NCBI RefSeq assembly: GCF_947241125.1
Contig: NZ_OX365700.1
Location: 3,504,001-3,568,000, forward strand
Source: Nitrospira tepida
GTDB taxonomy: Bacteria; Nitrospirota; Nitrospiria; Nitrospirales; Nitrospiraceae
Direction of reading: 5' to 3'
Length of the DNA: 64,000 nucleotides
This document shows positions 40,521 to 49,874 of the stretch, piece by piece. The notes beneath the pieces were generated by a model. The model made no database searches and was not told the DNA's origin. It saw only the letters and a program-made list of their open reading frames with translations. Every line of letters starts with the position of its first letter. Position 1 is the stretch's first letter. The position numbers and the translations under genes are program-made.

Positions 40521-42738
40521 GATGCGTCTCTCCTTTTCGTCCCTGTTCGGTTTTGGCGGTGGCAGTGACCAGCGCCATCGCCCGCCTGACGATTTTGTTT
40601 CTGACCGCAGTCCTGCCCTTGTCCGCAATCAAGACGGCCTCGGCATATTGCCGTTGCGTCAGCCACAATCTGGATAGTTGGAACCTGGCGAGATCCGCCT
40701 CATCGGACGCGGGGGCCAGGCGCACGACATCGCCATAGCGGGCCGCTGCGGCCGTGATGCGGCCGGCTTGCGCCAGCACGCGCGCGAATTGCAGGACTGT
40801 CGTGAGGTCGGCAATCGCTCCGACCCGCTCCGCCAGATCCAAGGTCGCCGCCGCCTCCGCATGGGCTCCGAGCGAGGCCTGCGCGTCGGCCAATTGGAGC
40901 AACATCTCATTGTACTGGGCGTCTTGCGTCGGCTGGGCGTCGTGCAGCTTGAGCCAGCGTCGGCAGACCTTGACGACACTGCGGGCGTTGCCCAGCCGAG
41001 TCCAGGCTTCGGCCAGATACCGCAACGCTTCCATCCGGTAGGGCCCGAGCGGATTCTCCAATTGGTATCGCTCAAAAACTCGCCGGGCGGCGCCCGGATC
41101 GTCCTGGTCGAGATAAGCCCGCCCGAGGCCGATCAGCGCCTCCTGCCGCCGGCGCGAGCCGGCTTGCCGATGCAGCACCTGTTGATAGAGTTCAACCGCC
41201 CCAGCGCTGAAACCCAGACGACGGTGCGCGTCGGCCCCCCGCAGCACGAGGTCCTCCTCCAAGGCCAGCCAATCGACGCAGCCGTCCGCTCGATGAAAGG
41301 CCACCACGACGCGCCAATCGTCTGCGGAGCGAAGGGCTTCTTCCAGCGCCGGCTGTGCCAGCTCGGCCAGGCGCCGGCGCGCCGCCCCCGGCCAGGGATC
41401 TCCGGAGACGACGCCGTCACGCCGGCAGGCCGATAGGAAATGGCGAACCGCTTCCTCCTCCTTGCCTTGCGCCTGGAAATGCTCTCCCAGCCGAACCAAT
41501 GCCTCGCTTCCGAGCGAGTCGAGCGGCTGCTGCTGAGAAATGGCTCTCAGGATCTGGGCCCGCTCTTCGGGCGCCACCGGCAGCGGCGGATGCACTCCAA
41601 AGCCCGATTGCACTTCCAAGGCGAGCGCGCGATCACCGGCCTGCATGGCCAGAGCCTTGCCCGCCTCCGTCAGACGCAACCGCGCTCGGTCCGCTTCCGG
41701 TGCATCGGGGAACCGGGCAATCACCGTCCGATACAGCATTTCGCTCGCCGAGAACCGGCGGCTCTGATGCAGACTGTCCGCCCATTGCAGCAGGGCAGAC
41801 GGCGCCCGCTCGTCTCGTGGATACAGATTGACAAACGACGACCAGAGTTGCCGCGCTGTTGCTGCCCGTCCCTGTCCCTGTTCGATGTCGGCCAGTTCCA
41901 GCAGACAGGATGGGCAGGCTCTGACCAGATCCGGCCACCGCCTCATGGCGGACTCATACAGCGACGCCGCTTCCGGCAAGCGGCCAGCCCCATACTGCGC
42001 CGCCGCCGCGCCGAGCGTCGCCCATTGCACGAGCATTTCCTGTTCGGTGCCGGCACGGACCTGCTGAAACGCATGGAGGGCCTGTTTCCATTCCTGCGCC
42101 GCCAGCCATGTCATGCCCAATCCCAGGAAGGCCCGCGCCGCATCCCTGGCATTCATCGATTCCGCCACCGCGCGCTGGTAGGCCGCTTGCGATTCGGCTG
42201 TCCATCCCAGCTCCCGGTAAAGATCGCCGATCCGCCAACGGGCCCGCTGGGCATTGGCGGATTCCGGAAAGTCACGGATCAATTCGACATAGGCCTGAAC
42301 CGCGTCCAGCCGACGTTGGGTTGTCCGATCTTGACGGACGAGGATCTCCGCAAGAAACGCGCGCGCCATCGGGACGACTGTCGGACCGGGAAACTGTTCC
42401 GCAGCTTGACGGAAGGCCAGATGCGCGGCATCCCACTCGCCGCGGTCAAAAAATGACAGGGCGCGGGCCAGGTGCAGGTCGGCCGCCTCTGTCAGATGAG
42501 GTTCCGCACACGGGCCTGGATCGGGCAGGTCGGACCAAGCTAGGGCTGTCCGGCTTCCGGATTTCTGGACCGGTTCGGGTCGAACCTGATCAGCCAAACC
42601 GTCCGACCCAGCGGCAGAGGCGGAGCGGACACAGACATAAGGGAACGGGACGATTGCGATGAGGAGGACCGACAGGGAGGCAATGGTCAGTGGCATTCGC
42701 ATCAGAAGTACCATCCAGCAACTTCTGTGCCCCATCAC
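40483..42738 (-). CDS. Large exported TPR-repeat protein
   Basis: The roughly 751-residue product begins with a signal peptide (core PLTIASLSVLLIAIVPF, cleavage near ASAAG) and consists almost entirely of degenerate TPR/SEL1-type helical repeats, for example LARALSFFDRGEWDAAHLAF and AVELYQQVLHRQAGSRRRQE. It overlaps the downstream kinase start by 38 bp, so the two are co-translated. A periplasmic scaffold or sensor linked to flagellar control is possible but inferred. The start is uncertain: GTG 42738, ATG 42735 and an ATG nearer the signal peptide all lack a clear ribosome binding site. Confidence 0.8.
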   Translation of the reverse strand: MMGHRSCWMVLLMRMPLTIASLSVLLIAIVPFPYVCVRSASAAGSDGLADQVRPEPVQKSGSRTALAWSDLPDPGPCAEPHLTEAADLHLARALSFFDRGEWDAAHLAFRQAAEQFPGPTVVPMARAFLAEILVRQDRTTQRRLDAVQAYVELIRDFPESANAQRARWRIGDLYRELGWTAESQAAYQRAVAESMNARDAARAFLGLGMTWLAAQEWKQALHAFQQVRAGTEQEMLVQWATLGAAAAQYGAGRLPEAASLYESAMRRWPDLVRACPSCLLELADIEQGQGRAATARQLWSSFVNLYPRDERAPSALLQWADSLHQSRRFSASEMLYRTVIARFPDAPEADRARLRLTEAGKALAMQAGDRALALEVQSGFGVHPPLPVAPEERAQILRAISQQQPLDSLGSEALVRLGEHFQAQGKEEEAVRHFLSACRRDGVVSGDPWPGAARRRLAELAQPALEEALRSADDWRVVVAFHRADGCVDWLALEEDLVLRGADAHRRLGFSAGAVELYQQVLHRQAGSRRRQEALIGLGRAYLDQDDPGAARRVFERYQLENPLGPYRMEALRYLAEAWTRLGNARSVVKVCRRWLKLHDAQPTQDAQYNEMLLQLADAQASLGAHAEAAATLDLAERVGAIADLTTVLQFARVLAQAGRITAAAARYGDVVRLAPASDEADLARFQLSRLWLTQRQYAEAVLIADKGRTAVRNKIVRRAMALVTATAKTEQGRKGETHHGSGGLDRAGRS

Positions 42739-42806
42739 AATTGGCGCGATGGCGTAGGAATTCTCGATGTCCTGTCAGAATGCAGACAGGCGGACGTGGG
42801 AGACGG

Positions 42807-44276
42807 TCAAATCATTGACGGCCCCGTCAACGGGCAGGACTCGTCGCGACGGACGGGTTCGTAAGCCGTGAGCGCGGGCTTTCCCCCGAGTCTTTTGCGC
42901 TTGAGCTTCTCGACGAGCGTGGTGCGATTGAGGCGAAGGAGTTTGGCGGCTTTGCTAGTGATGCCCTTAGCTTGGACCAGAGCCTCCGCGATCAATCGAT
43001 TCTCATACCGTTCGACTTCCCGCACGAGATCGATGCCGCCTTCGGCGAATGAGAAGGTCTCGGCTTCCAGTCCTGTGGCAGGTCCCGTTGGTCGTTCGGC
43101 CCGCTGAACCACTGGCTCGGGAATATCCTCGATCCCGATCAGGCCTTCCCGCTTCAGCACGATAAGCCGCTCGATGAGATTTTCCAGCTCTCGGATGTTG
43201 CCAGGCCAATCGTACCGCGTCAGAGCCCGCAGCGCGTCCGGCGTCAGCCCGGTGATGGAGGCGCGCTTCAGCCGGTTGAAGCGGTCCACGAAATGCGCCA
43301 CCAACAACGGCAGGTCATTCCGCCGTTCGCGCAAGGGAGGGATCATGATGGGAATGACGTTGAGTCGGTAGTAGAGATCTTTACGAAAGCGGCCCTGGCG
43401 GACCGCCTGCTCCAGATCCTGGTTGGTCGCCGCGACAAGACGCACATCGACGGCGATCGAGCGGGTCCCCCCCACCCGCTCGAAACGGCGTTCCTGAATC
43501 ACCCGCAGCAACTTGACCTGCAACGGCAGGCTCAGTTCCCCGATTTCGTCCAAGAAGATCGTCCCTCGATGGGCCAGCTCGAAACGTCCCGGCCGGGCGC
43601 TGTGCGCGCCGCTGAAGGCCCCCTTCTCGTGCCCAAACAGTTCGGATTCCAAGAGCTGTTCCGGAATCGCCCCGCAATTGATCGGAATCCAGGGGCCATG
43701 ACGTCGTGAACTCCGGGCATGGAGCATCCTCGCCAAGACCTCCTTGCCTGTTCCGCTTTCGCCCTGGATCAAGACTGTGCTGTCGCTGTCGGCGACGCGC
43801 TTGACCACCTGCATGACCGCCTGCATCGATGCACTGGTGCCGATCGGGGCGTCATAAGCCGGCGGTTCACCGGGACGCAGGCCGGCACCGGCCTCGCCGC
43901 GCCGGCCTTGGCGAGAGCGCGCCGCCCGCTCCAAGGTCTGCGAGAGCAGCGCCGGGTCGAAAGGCTTTGTGATGAAGTCCATCGCGCCGGCGCGCATCGC
44001 GCGCACGGCCCGCTCGACGGTGCCGTCTCCGGTCATCGCTATGCTGCAGATCCCCCGCTCCAGCGCGGCGACCCGTTCGATCACGGCCACGCCGTCCATG
44101 TCCGGGAGTTGAAGGTCGATCAACAGCACATCGACGGCTTGGTCCTGCGCCCGCTGAATCGCCGACCGTCCGTCGGCTGCGGCGGCAACCGTCCATCCTT
44201 CCTCGCTGAGCGTGGCTTGAATCAAGGTCCGAACGGCGGGGTCGTCTTCCACAACCAACACATGCAGTGGTCCCAT
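42807..44276 (-). CDS. Second sigma-54-dependent response regulator (NtrC family)
   Basis: The 489-residue regulator has a receiver (VLVVEDDPAVRTLIQATLSE, phosphoacceptor in VLLIDLQLPDMDG, Lys in FITKPFDP). Its AAA+ domain has Walker A QGESGTGKEVLARMLHARS and sigma-54 loop KGAFSGAHSA (GAFSGA, Ser for the usual Thr), with GTIFLDEIGELSLPLQVKLL. The C-terminal Fis-type helix-turn-helix contains ITSKAAKLLRLNRTTLVEKL. It differs from the FlrC-like protein and may be a FlrA/FleQ-like master or an unrelated regulator. A short inverted repeat (CCTGTC/GACAGG, 42771-42790) lies just after the gene. Confidence 0.9.
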   Translation of the reverse strand: MGPLHVLVVEDDPAVRTLIQATLSEEGWTVAAAADGRSAIQRAQDQAVDVLLIDLQLPDMDGVAVIERVAALERGICSIAMTGDGTVERAVRAMRAGAMDFITKPFDPALLSQTLERAARSRQGRRGEAGAGLRPGEPPAYDAPIGTSASMQAVMQVVKRVADSDSTVLIQGESGTGKEVLARMLHARSSRRHGPWIPINCGAIPEQLLESELFGHEKGAFSGAHSARPGRFELAHRGTIFLDEIGELSLPLQVKLLRVIQERRFERVGGTRSIAVDVRLVAATNQDLEQAVRQGRFRKDLYYRLNVIPIMIPPLRERRNDLPLLVAHFVDRFNRLKRASITGLTPDALRALTRYDWPGNIRELENLIERLIVLKREGLIGIEDIPEPVVQRAERPTGPATGLEAETFSFAEGGIDLVREVERYENRLIAEALVQAKGITSKAAKLLRLNRTTLVEKLKRKRLGGKPALTAYEPVRRDESCPLTGPSMI

Positions 44277-44543
44277 AACACTCCCTTGTCAGTCGGTGAA
44301 CGGGCATTGCGGCTCCACACTCCACCCCCTGGGCGCGCGGGGCGCCTGTCAGGAAGCCGCGGCTCACGAGGGGGACGTCGTCGCTGAAGCGAATGTGTGA
44401 ATCAACGGACAAGAACAAGCATAGATGACGGAGGATGGCTGAGAAGAACCGTTTGGACGGTCCTTTAGCAGGAATATGGCCCTATATGATAGGGACTTAT
44501 GATTCTATCGTGTGTAGAACTGCTATACGAAACTCATACCGAC

Positions 44544-46502
44544 TTATGGACTTGCTTCCATGGTCTGACCCTGTAGGTCGGCCTGTATCCCATGCGGCTG
44601 GTCCAGCACTTTTCGAATCCGATTCGCCAGGGCGTGAGGCGTAAAGGGCTTCTGCAGGAATTCCACTCGCGCAGCGACCACCCCGTGTTTGAGAATTTCG
44701 TCATCCGTATAGCCAGACATGAACATGACCTTGAGATCGGGAGACTGGCCGCGCAGATGTTCCGCGAGCTCACGCCCGCCCATCTGCGGCATCACGATGT
44801 CCGTCAAAAGCAGATCGATCGCATCCCGATACTGGCTGACAAGCAAGAGCGCTTCCATTCCATCATTGGCCTCCAGCACGCGATACCCTCGCGATCGAAG
44901 CGTATCGCGCACCAGGGCCCGGACGGCCGGCTCGTCCTCGACCACGAGAATGATTTCGGTCCCCCGTTGCTTGGACACGTCGTGATCTTCGGTATGGTCC
45001 GACGTCACCGGTCCTTCAATGCGAGGGAAGTACATGGTGAAGGTCGTCCCCCGCCCCGGTTCGCTGGCCACGGTAATGAGCCCGCCGCTTTGCTTGACGA
45101 CGCCGTACACCGTGGAGAGCCCCAATCCGGTTCCCTTGCCCTTCGGCTTGGTCGTGAAAAACGGCTCGAAGATATGGGAGAGCACGCCGGGATCGATCCC
45201 GGTCCCGGTATCCGCCACGACGACCTGCACATACCGGCCGGGAGCCGCGTCGAGTTGCCGCTCGCCGAGCTCCTGCGGCCCAAGATCGATGTTGCCAGGC
45301 TCGATCATGATCCGGCCGCCTTCCGGCATGGCATCGCGCGCGTTCACGGCCAGATTCAGGATCACCTGCTCAAGCTGGCCGGGATCAACTCGAATCGTCC
45401 CGAGGCCGGGACAGGAACGGACAAGCAGTTCGATGTTATCCCCGGCCAGCGTGCGCAACATCTGCATCATTCCCTGCAGCACCTGGTTCACGTCAATGAC
45501 CTTCGGCTGCAGAACCTGGCGGCGGCTGAACGCGAGCAGTTGCGAGGTCAAGCCCGCCGCTCGCTCGCCGGCTTGCAGGATCTGATCGACGCTCTGGCGC
45601 TGGTCCTCCGTCAAGGTGCCGTCTTCGGCCAACAAGCAACCGTGACCGTTGATGACCGTCAGCATGTTGTTGAAATCGTGCGCGACGCCGCCGGCCAGCT
45701 TGCCGACCGCCTCCATCTTCTGAGATTGCCGGACTTGCTCTTCCAGTTGTTGTTGCTTGCTGAGATTGCGAAGGAGGACTTGCGCGACCTCATCGCCTGT
45801 GCCAGCCGAGGGGGCGGCCCGCAGTTCCACATCCACCCCCTTGCCGTCCAGGCGAAGGCATTTGACGGTGGCTCCGCCGACCGGTTCGCTCCGTTCCAGG
45901 CTGCCACGGATCTGGTCGAGCTTGCTTCGATCATAGTCGGGATGCACAAAATCCCAGAGGGATCGTCCGACGAGCATCTCGGCGTTCGCCGCGCCGAATA
46001 GATTGGCGGCCTCGCGATTGGCGGAGACGACACGCCCTTTCTGCACTAACACGATGGCATCGGGAAACAGGTCCAGCAGACGCCGGTACCATTCGTATCC
46101 CTGGCCGTGGACTCCAACGTGATCCCGGCACGGATCGCCATCGGCGATCAAGCCTCCCACCAGGAGCGGCGCCGTGGACAGGCGGACCGGGAAGACCTTG
46201 ACGGTCGGAGCGAGCTCGGTGCCGTCCGGAAGGTACAAAGGGGCGATCGTCTTTTCGGAAGCGCCCTCCGCCACTATCTGCGCAGCCTGCGCCTGGACAT
46301 GTTTCCACCAGGCCTGAAGCTGCGGAGAAGGTTCCGGCGTTCCGTGACCGGCGCTGGCGACAACCAGTCGCCCGAATTTCAACAGGAAGGCAGGGTTGGC
46401 ATACAACAGGCTCCCGTTTCCTGCCAGAACGAACAGCTTGGCCGGATGCCGGTCCAGCAGGGCCGTAGCCAGTTCACAATCGGCGGCGCCAAATAAGGGC
46501 AT
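44544..46502 (-). CDS. Hybrid histidine kinase (PAS-HisKA-HATPase-REC)
   Basis: The 652-residue protein lacks membrane helices. It has an N-terminal PAS-like region (LFVLAGNGSLLYANPAFLLK), a second PAS (LLDLFPDAIVLVQKGRVVSA), and a HisKA phosphoacceptor in LAGGVAHDFNNMLTVINGHG. The HATPase domain has LEQVILNLAVNARDAMPEGG, VADTGTGIDPGV and GKGTGLGLSTVYGVVKQSGG, and a C-terminal receiver has phosphoacceptor LLLTDIVMPQMGGREL and Lys in FLQKPFTPHA. Its output partner is unknown; the lone receiver at 46664 is the nearest candidate. No DNA-binding domain is present. Confidence 0.9.
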   Translation of the reverse strand: MPLFGAADCELATALLDRHPAKLFVLAGNGSLLYANPAFLLKFGRLVVASAGHGTPEPSPQLQAWWKHVQAQAAQIVAEGASEKTIAPLYLPDGTELAPTVKVFPVRLSTAPLLVGGLIADGDPCRDHVGVHGQGYEWYRRLLDLFPDAIVLVQKGRVVSANREAANLFGAANAEMLVGRSLWDFVHPDYDRSKLDQIRGSLERSEPVGGATVKCLRLDGKGVDVELRAAPSAGTGDEVAQVLLRNLSKQQQLEEQVRQSQKMEAVGKLAGGVAHDFNNMLTVINGHGCLLAEDGTLTEDQRQSVDQILQAGERAAGLTSQLLAFSRRQVLQPKVIDVNQVLQGMMQMLRTLAGDNIELLVRSCPGLGTIRVDPGQLEQVILNLAVNARDAMPEGGRIMIEPGNIDLGPQELGERQLDAAPGRYVQVVVADTGTGIDPGVLSHIFEPFFTTKPKGKGTGLGLSTVYGVVKQSGGLITVASEPGRGTTFTMYFPRIEGPVTSDHTEDHDVSKQRGTEIILVVEDEPAVRALVRDTLRSRGYRVLEANDGMEALLLVSQYRDAIDLLLTDIVMPQMGGRELAEHLRGQSPDLKVMFMSGYTDDEILKHGVVAARVEFLQKPFTPHALANRIRKVLDQPHGIQADLQGQTMEASP

Positions 46503-46663
46503 CGTTCGTTCAAGCCTGGCTAAGCATCAGTGCGTCGAGCGACGACGCGTGGGTTCCCGCAGCGCAGATTAAGCCTGCGCCGTTCTTCTGGTCCGGTTAC
46601 GATCGTCGCGAGTATGCAGTGGAAGGCACGAGACCGTGAGCCGGCCTCGCCTGCAAAACCGAT

Positions 46664-47044
46664 TCACGCCGGCCTGGCCTGCTTGCCCTGAGCCAATGCG
46701 CGAGTCAGCGCATCTCCCAGCCGATGCAGAGAGAATTCTTTCGGCAAAAAATCGACGACGCCCAGTTCCCTCGCCTCATCCTGTGCGGTTTCCGTTCCGC
46801 CACCGGTCAGAATGATCACGGGGGCCGCCGGGTTGACGGTCCGAATCTGCTTGAGCACGGAAATCCCGTCCATATCGGGGAGATTGAGATCCAGGATGGT
46901 CACCTGCGGCGACTCCTGGACGAACGATTCGATGCCACGCTGCGCGGCAGTGGCTAAGAGGACCTGATGTCCCTTGCGTTTCAACACTGTTTTTAAGAGT
47001 TCGAGGACGAACGGCTCATCATCGATCACCAGGACTTTGGCCAT
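46664..47044 (-). CDS. Single-domain response regulator
   Basis: The 126-residue receiver has the acid pocket VLVIDDEPFVLELLKTVLKR, phosphoacceptor Asp in VTILDLNLPDMDGISVL, and Thr in VIILTGGGTETA. The Lys lies in FLPKEFSLHR: K is kept but the usual Pro-Phe is Glu-Phe. AGGGGG about eight bases upstream supports the start at 47044; a longer frame to 47077 is less likely. It lies 161 bp before the hybrid kinase gene on the same strand, with no output domain of its own. Confidence 0.88.
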   Translation of the reverse strand: MAKVLVIDDEPFVLELLKTVLKRKGHQVLLATAAQRGIESFVQESPQVTILDLNLPDMDGISVLKQIRTVNPAAPVIILTGGGTETAQDEARELGVVDFLPKEFSLHRLGDALTRALAQGKQARPA

Positions 47045-47224
47045 ACTGATACCCCCTAGGGCTACATCGGCATCCAATCCCTTGTTCTTTAGCGGCAGCG
47101 GGGTGCCCCCATGCCGAGCCAGCCTCTGTGGAGCGAAAAACAGGCGCTGATGACGAAATTGGCGAACCAGTCCGTGGGGGAACAGACCGCGGGAATTGCG
47201 GAGAGAGGGAAGGGCGTTGAAACG

Positions 47225-47260
47225 AGACGGGCGGCATGGGGAACCCCATGCCGCCCGTCT
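47225..47260 (-). terminator. Long perfect palindrome after the cytochrome c gene
   Basis: A 17-bp perfectly complementary stem (47225-47241 with 47244-47260) closes on a two-base centre, starting 25 bp beyond the cytochrome c stop codon on the minus strand. It is followed by CGTTTC rather than a full U-tract. It probably ends cytochrome transcription and protects the 3' end. Confidence 0.7.
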
Positions 47261-47284
47261 ATGAGAAATGTAATCGGCCTAAAA

Positions 47285-47728
47285 TTACTCTTTGCAGAAG
47301 CTGCGCTCGTAGTTGATGATCGTCCAGGCCTCTTCCTCGGTAATCGCAGCCGGGACCAGGGACACCATGCCGGTTCCCGCGCTGCCGTTCTTGATCACCC
47401 AGAACAGCTCGCCGTCTTTCCGCTTCTTGTGGAACTTGCAGTTCGTGAAGTTGCGCGGGCTGGGATTCAGAATCGCACCGGCCGGTCCGTCGCCCTTCCC
47501 CTCTTTCCCGTGGCAATTCACGCAGGTGCCCTTGCCCTCGAACAGCGCCTTGCCCTTGGCGATGTTCTCCGGCGTGGCCTCGACGGGATTCTTCATCTGC
47601 TTGGCCTCGGCCAGTTGGTCCGCCGGAACGCGAGGCTTCAAGGGATCCTTTTCTTCCGCCACAGACGCCGTGGCGGACACGAACATACCAACCGCGACTA
47701 ACGCCAGAACCCTAGCAACGTACCCCAT
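47285..47728 (-). CDS. Small periplasmic c-type cytochrome (monoheme)
   Basis: The 147-residue protein has a signal peptide (VARVLALVAVGMFVSATASV, cleavage near ASVA-EE) and one heme-c attachment motif CVNCH in GKGTCVNCHGKEGKGDGPAG. A Met axial-ligand candidate lies in the GTGMVSLVPAAITEEEAW segment, followed by a C-terminal helix. It should shuttle electrons in the periplasm; the partner complex is not in the window. AGGAGGAG fixes the start at 47728. A strong sigma-70-type promoter lies at 47860-47889, and a palindromic terminator follows, so the gene is monocistronic. Confidence 0.9.
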   Translation of the reverse strand: MGYVARVLALVAVGMFVSATASVAEEKDPLKPRVPADQLAEAKQMKNPVEATPENIAKGKALFEGKGTCVNCHGKEGKGDGPAGAILNPSPRNFTNCKFHKKRKDGELFWVIKNGSAGTGMVSLVPAAITEEEAWTIINYERSFCKE

Positions 47729-47859
47729 CACACTCCTCCTTTGTGGTAAACACTTGACGACACACTCCGTCCGCCCGTGCCGTTGAGCAGCTTTCCTTCT
47801 CCCGACAGGCCGCAACAAGGATCACGACAAAAAAGGACGTCGGGCATGAAAGGCGTCGA

Positions 47860-47889
47860 ACTATAGCAACGCCTTCTCAACCTTGTCAA
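47860..47889 (-). promoter_or_regulatory. Sigma-70-type promoter of the cytochrome c gene
   Basis: The minus strand reads TTGACA (47884-47889), an 18-base spacer, then TATAGT (47860-47865). This is a perfect -35 and a near-perfect -10 box, about 130 bp before the cytochrome start, and implies a strong housekeeping promoter with a long leader. Confidence 0.7.
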
Positions 47890-48237
47890 CCCGGCGACAC
47901 GAAGATCGCCGCATCTGACGCGGCGGAGACCCTCGCGACAGCCCGCACCGCCTCGCATTGAGATCAGACTCGATCGACCTGGTCCGAGACAGAGGAACAT
48001 CAAGAGTCGTGCCGGATTCCATATATTCAAGGCCGCCGGGTTCCAATCACTTGCAGTAAGATCGGCTCCGGATTTGGATTCCAGAACAAACGTTGTGGTG
48101 ATTTTGTGCCTCACGGCGAGGCCGGACGCCTCAATCGGGGCCGTGGGACAACCAAGAGCCTCGCAAAATCGGCCTTGCGAAGAGCACTGAGGAGAATGGA
48201 AGGAGATATGAGGGGGGGGAAACGTTGAAGGCTGGTG
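47890..48237. other. Non-coding stretch between cytochrome promoter and rodZ-like gene
   Basis: No ORF with a ribosome binding site or recognisable product is visible on either strand here. The minus-strand operon ending with the rodZ-like gene at 48238 must terminate in this region, but no clear hairpin with a U-tract was found. Confidence 0.45.
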
Positions 48238-49170
48238 CTAACTTTCCCGTTTCAACACGACATCCCGAACGACTCGGCCCGTCTGTCCAAACGGCTTCTG
48301 CGGCTTGCCGTTCAACAGGGCTTTGACACCGCCCGCATTGCCGAGCGTGAGGGCAAATTGATCCTGCGCTTTCCAGCGGGCCCGTTCTCCGGGACGGAGC
48401 AAGGCCTCGACCGGGCTCCCGCCGTCGATTTGTACCACCACCCAACTAAGCTCGACGGCCTCCAAATCAAGCACCAGCGGTTCTGTCGCGCCCGGGCCTT
48501 CCACCGAGAGACCCGCCAGGGGTCCTTCGGATCGCACCGTCAATTCCCCGGGAACCGAGTCCGACGCCATGGCGGGAGGCGGGACCGATGAAGCGGCCGG
48601 AGCCGGCGCGGCCGCCTGCGGCGGCTCGCTCGCCTCCCGCGTTGGAGCGGCCGCTCCCTTGCCGGCAGGCCGTGCCTCCTCGACAGGGCCAGTGGAAGCC
48701 GCCTTCGTTTCCCTGTTTGCCGACAAGGGCCTTGTGCTGCCGCTTGGGCTGCCGGCGAACTCGGAGGCGGTCCGTTTGATCAATTGCCCGGACTGTTGGC
48801 GGGTCAGCAACACCACCAGCGAGGCCACGGCCACGGCTATGGCGATGCCGACCGCCTTGCGGCTCGCGCGACGCCGACGGTCTTCCTCCTCCTGTTTTTG
48901 CTTGAGCCGCTCGCGTTCGTTTTGCCGATCATAATAGGACCCCGCCGACTGGACGAACCGTTGCAGCGCGTCCTCTTCATCCAATCCCAACGAACGGGCA
49001 TAGGAGCGCACAAATCCCCGTGCGAACACCTGATCCGGAAGCCGGGCGTAGTTGCCCTCTTCGATCGCGCGCACGAAGTCGGCGCGGATCCTCGTTTTGG
49101 AGGCCACTTCATCGACCGTCAAGCCTTTGGTCTCCCGCACCTGTCGAAAGAAATCTCCGATGGAGTCCAT
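48238..49170 (-). CDS. RodZ-like membrane protein (HTH_25 + TM + DUF4115)
   Basis: The 310-residue protein has a Cro/C1-type helix-turn-helix at residues 5-70 (DFFRQVRETKGLTVDEVASK, TRIRADFVRAIEEGNYARLP with FARGFVRSYARSLGL). A basic stretch, a single membrane span (about 107-125, AVGIAIAVAVASLVVLL), a Pro/Ala-rich periplasmic linker and a C-terminal RodZ-like domain follow (SWVVVQIDGGSPVEALLRPG, ending GNAGGVKALLNGKP). RodZ connects MreB to the elongation machinery. The ATG at 49170 follows GGGAG. It is the last gene of the long tolQ-to-rodZ run. Confidence 0.87.
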   Translation of the reverse strand: MDSIGDFFRQVRETKGLTVDEVASKTRIRADFVRAIEEGNYARLPDQVFARGFVRSYARSLGLDEEDALQRFVQSAGSYYDRQNERERLKQKQEEEDRRRRASRKAVGIAIAVAVASLVVLLTRQQSGQLIKRTASEFAGSPSGSTRPLSANRETKAASTGPVEEARPAGKGAAAPTREASEPPQAAAPAPAASSVPPPAMASDSVPGELTVRSEGPLAGLSVEGPGATEPLVLDLEAVELSWVVVQIDGGSPVEALLRPGERARWKAQDQFALTLGNAGGVKALLNGKPQKPFGQTGRVVRDVVLKRES

Positions 49171-49184
49171 GCCGCTCCCTATCA

Positions 49185-49874
49185 CTAATACTGCTTCATT
49201 CGTTGGAGGAGTTGTTCCGCCGCCTGACCGTACTCTCCTCCCTTATCCAGACTCGACACGCGCGTCAGCGCGTCCTTGGCCTTCTGCTCATGTCCCATCT
49301 TGTAATAGGCCTGCGCCAGCTCGAGGTTCACCCTGGCCGGAGAAATGCTGGGCGGATTGACCTGCAACGCATCCTCGAACGCGGCGGCCGCCGCCCTCAT
49401 GTCCCCCTGATGCACCAACGCCCGCCCTAGGTGGAAGCGGGCCAGATCCGGCGTCACGTACAGGGGGTTGGCCAGGGCCTGCTTGTAACTCTTGATGGCT
49501 TCGTCCCAACGCCCCTGGCTTGCCTGTACCTGGCCCAGGTACGTGAGGGTCTCGGAATGTTCGGGATCGATCAGCAGCACCTGGCGGAACTCCTCTTCCG
49601 CCTCGGCAAACCGCCCCTGTTGCGCATAGATATGGCCCAGCCCGTAATGGGCATCCTTGTTCTTGGGATCGAGTTGGATCGCCTTCTGAAACGACACGAA
49701 CGCCCGTTGGCGGTCGGTCGTCAGGTTGGCCAACCCTTCTTGGTAATACCCGGCCGACTTCTTGATCTGCTCTTCGGATGCGGCACAACCGACCAGGAGG
49801 CCGGCAACGGCCGCGCAGGGAATAATAGACCGCACCGCCCGCGACTTCATCATACAGGAAAGGCCGCTGCTCAT
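49185..49874 (-). CDS. TPR lipoprotein, PilW/PilF- or NlpI-like
   Basis: The 229-residue protein has a lipoprotein signal (SIIPCAAVAGLLVGC, Cys near residue 30) and then five or six TPR units, for example AFVSFQKAIQLDPKNKDAHY and AEEEFRQVLLIDPEHSETLT. Outer-membrane TPR lipoproteins of this size assist type IV pilus secretin assembly (PilF/PilW) or envelope enzymes; no pilus gene is nearby to decide. The start overlaps the PfkB gene stop by four bases, and the rodZ-like gene follows after 14 bp. Confidence 0.82.
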   Translation of the reverse strand: MSSGLSCMMKSRAVRSIIPCAAVAGLLVGCAASEEQIKKSAGYYQEGLANLTTDRQRAFVSFQKAIQLDPKNKDAHYGLGHIYAQQGRFAEAEEEFRQVLLIDPEHSETLTYLGQVQASQGRWDEAIKSYKQALANPLYVTPDLARFHLGRALVHQGDMRAAAAAFEDALQVNPPSISPARVNLELAQAYYKMGHEQKAKDALTRVSSLDKGGEYGQAAEQLLQRMKQY

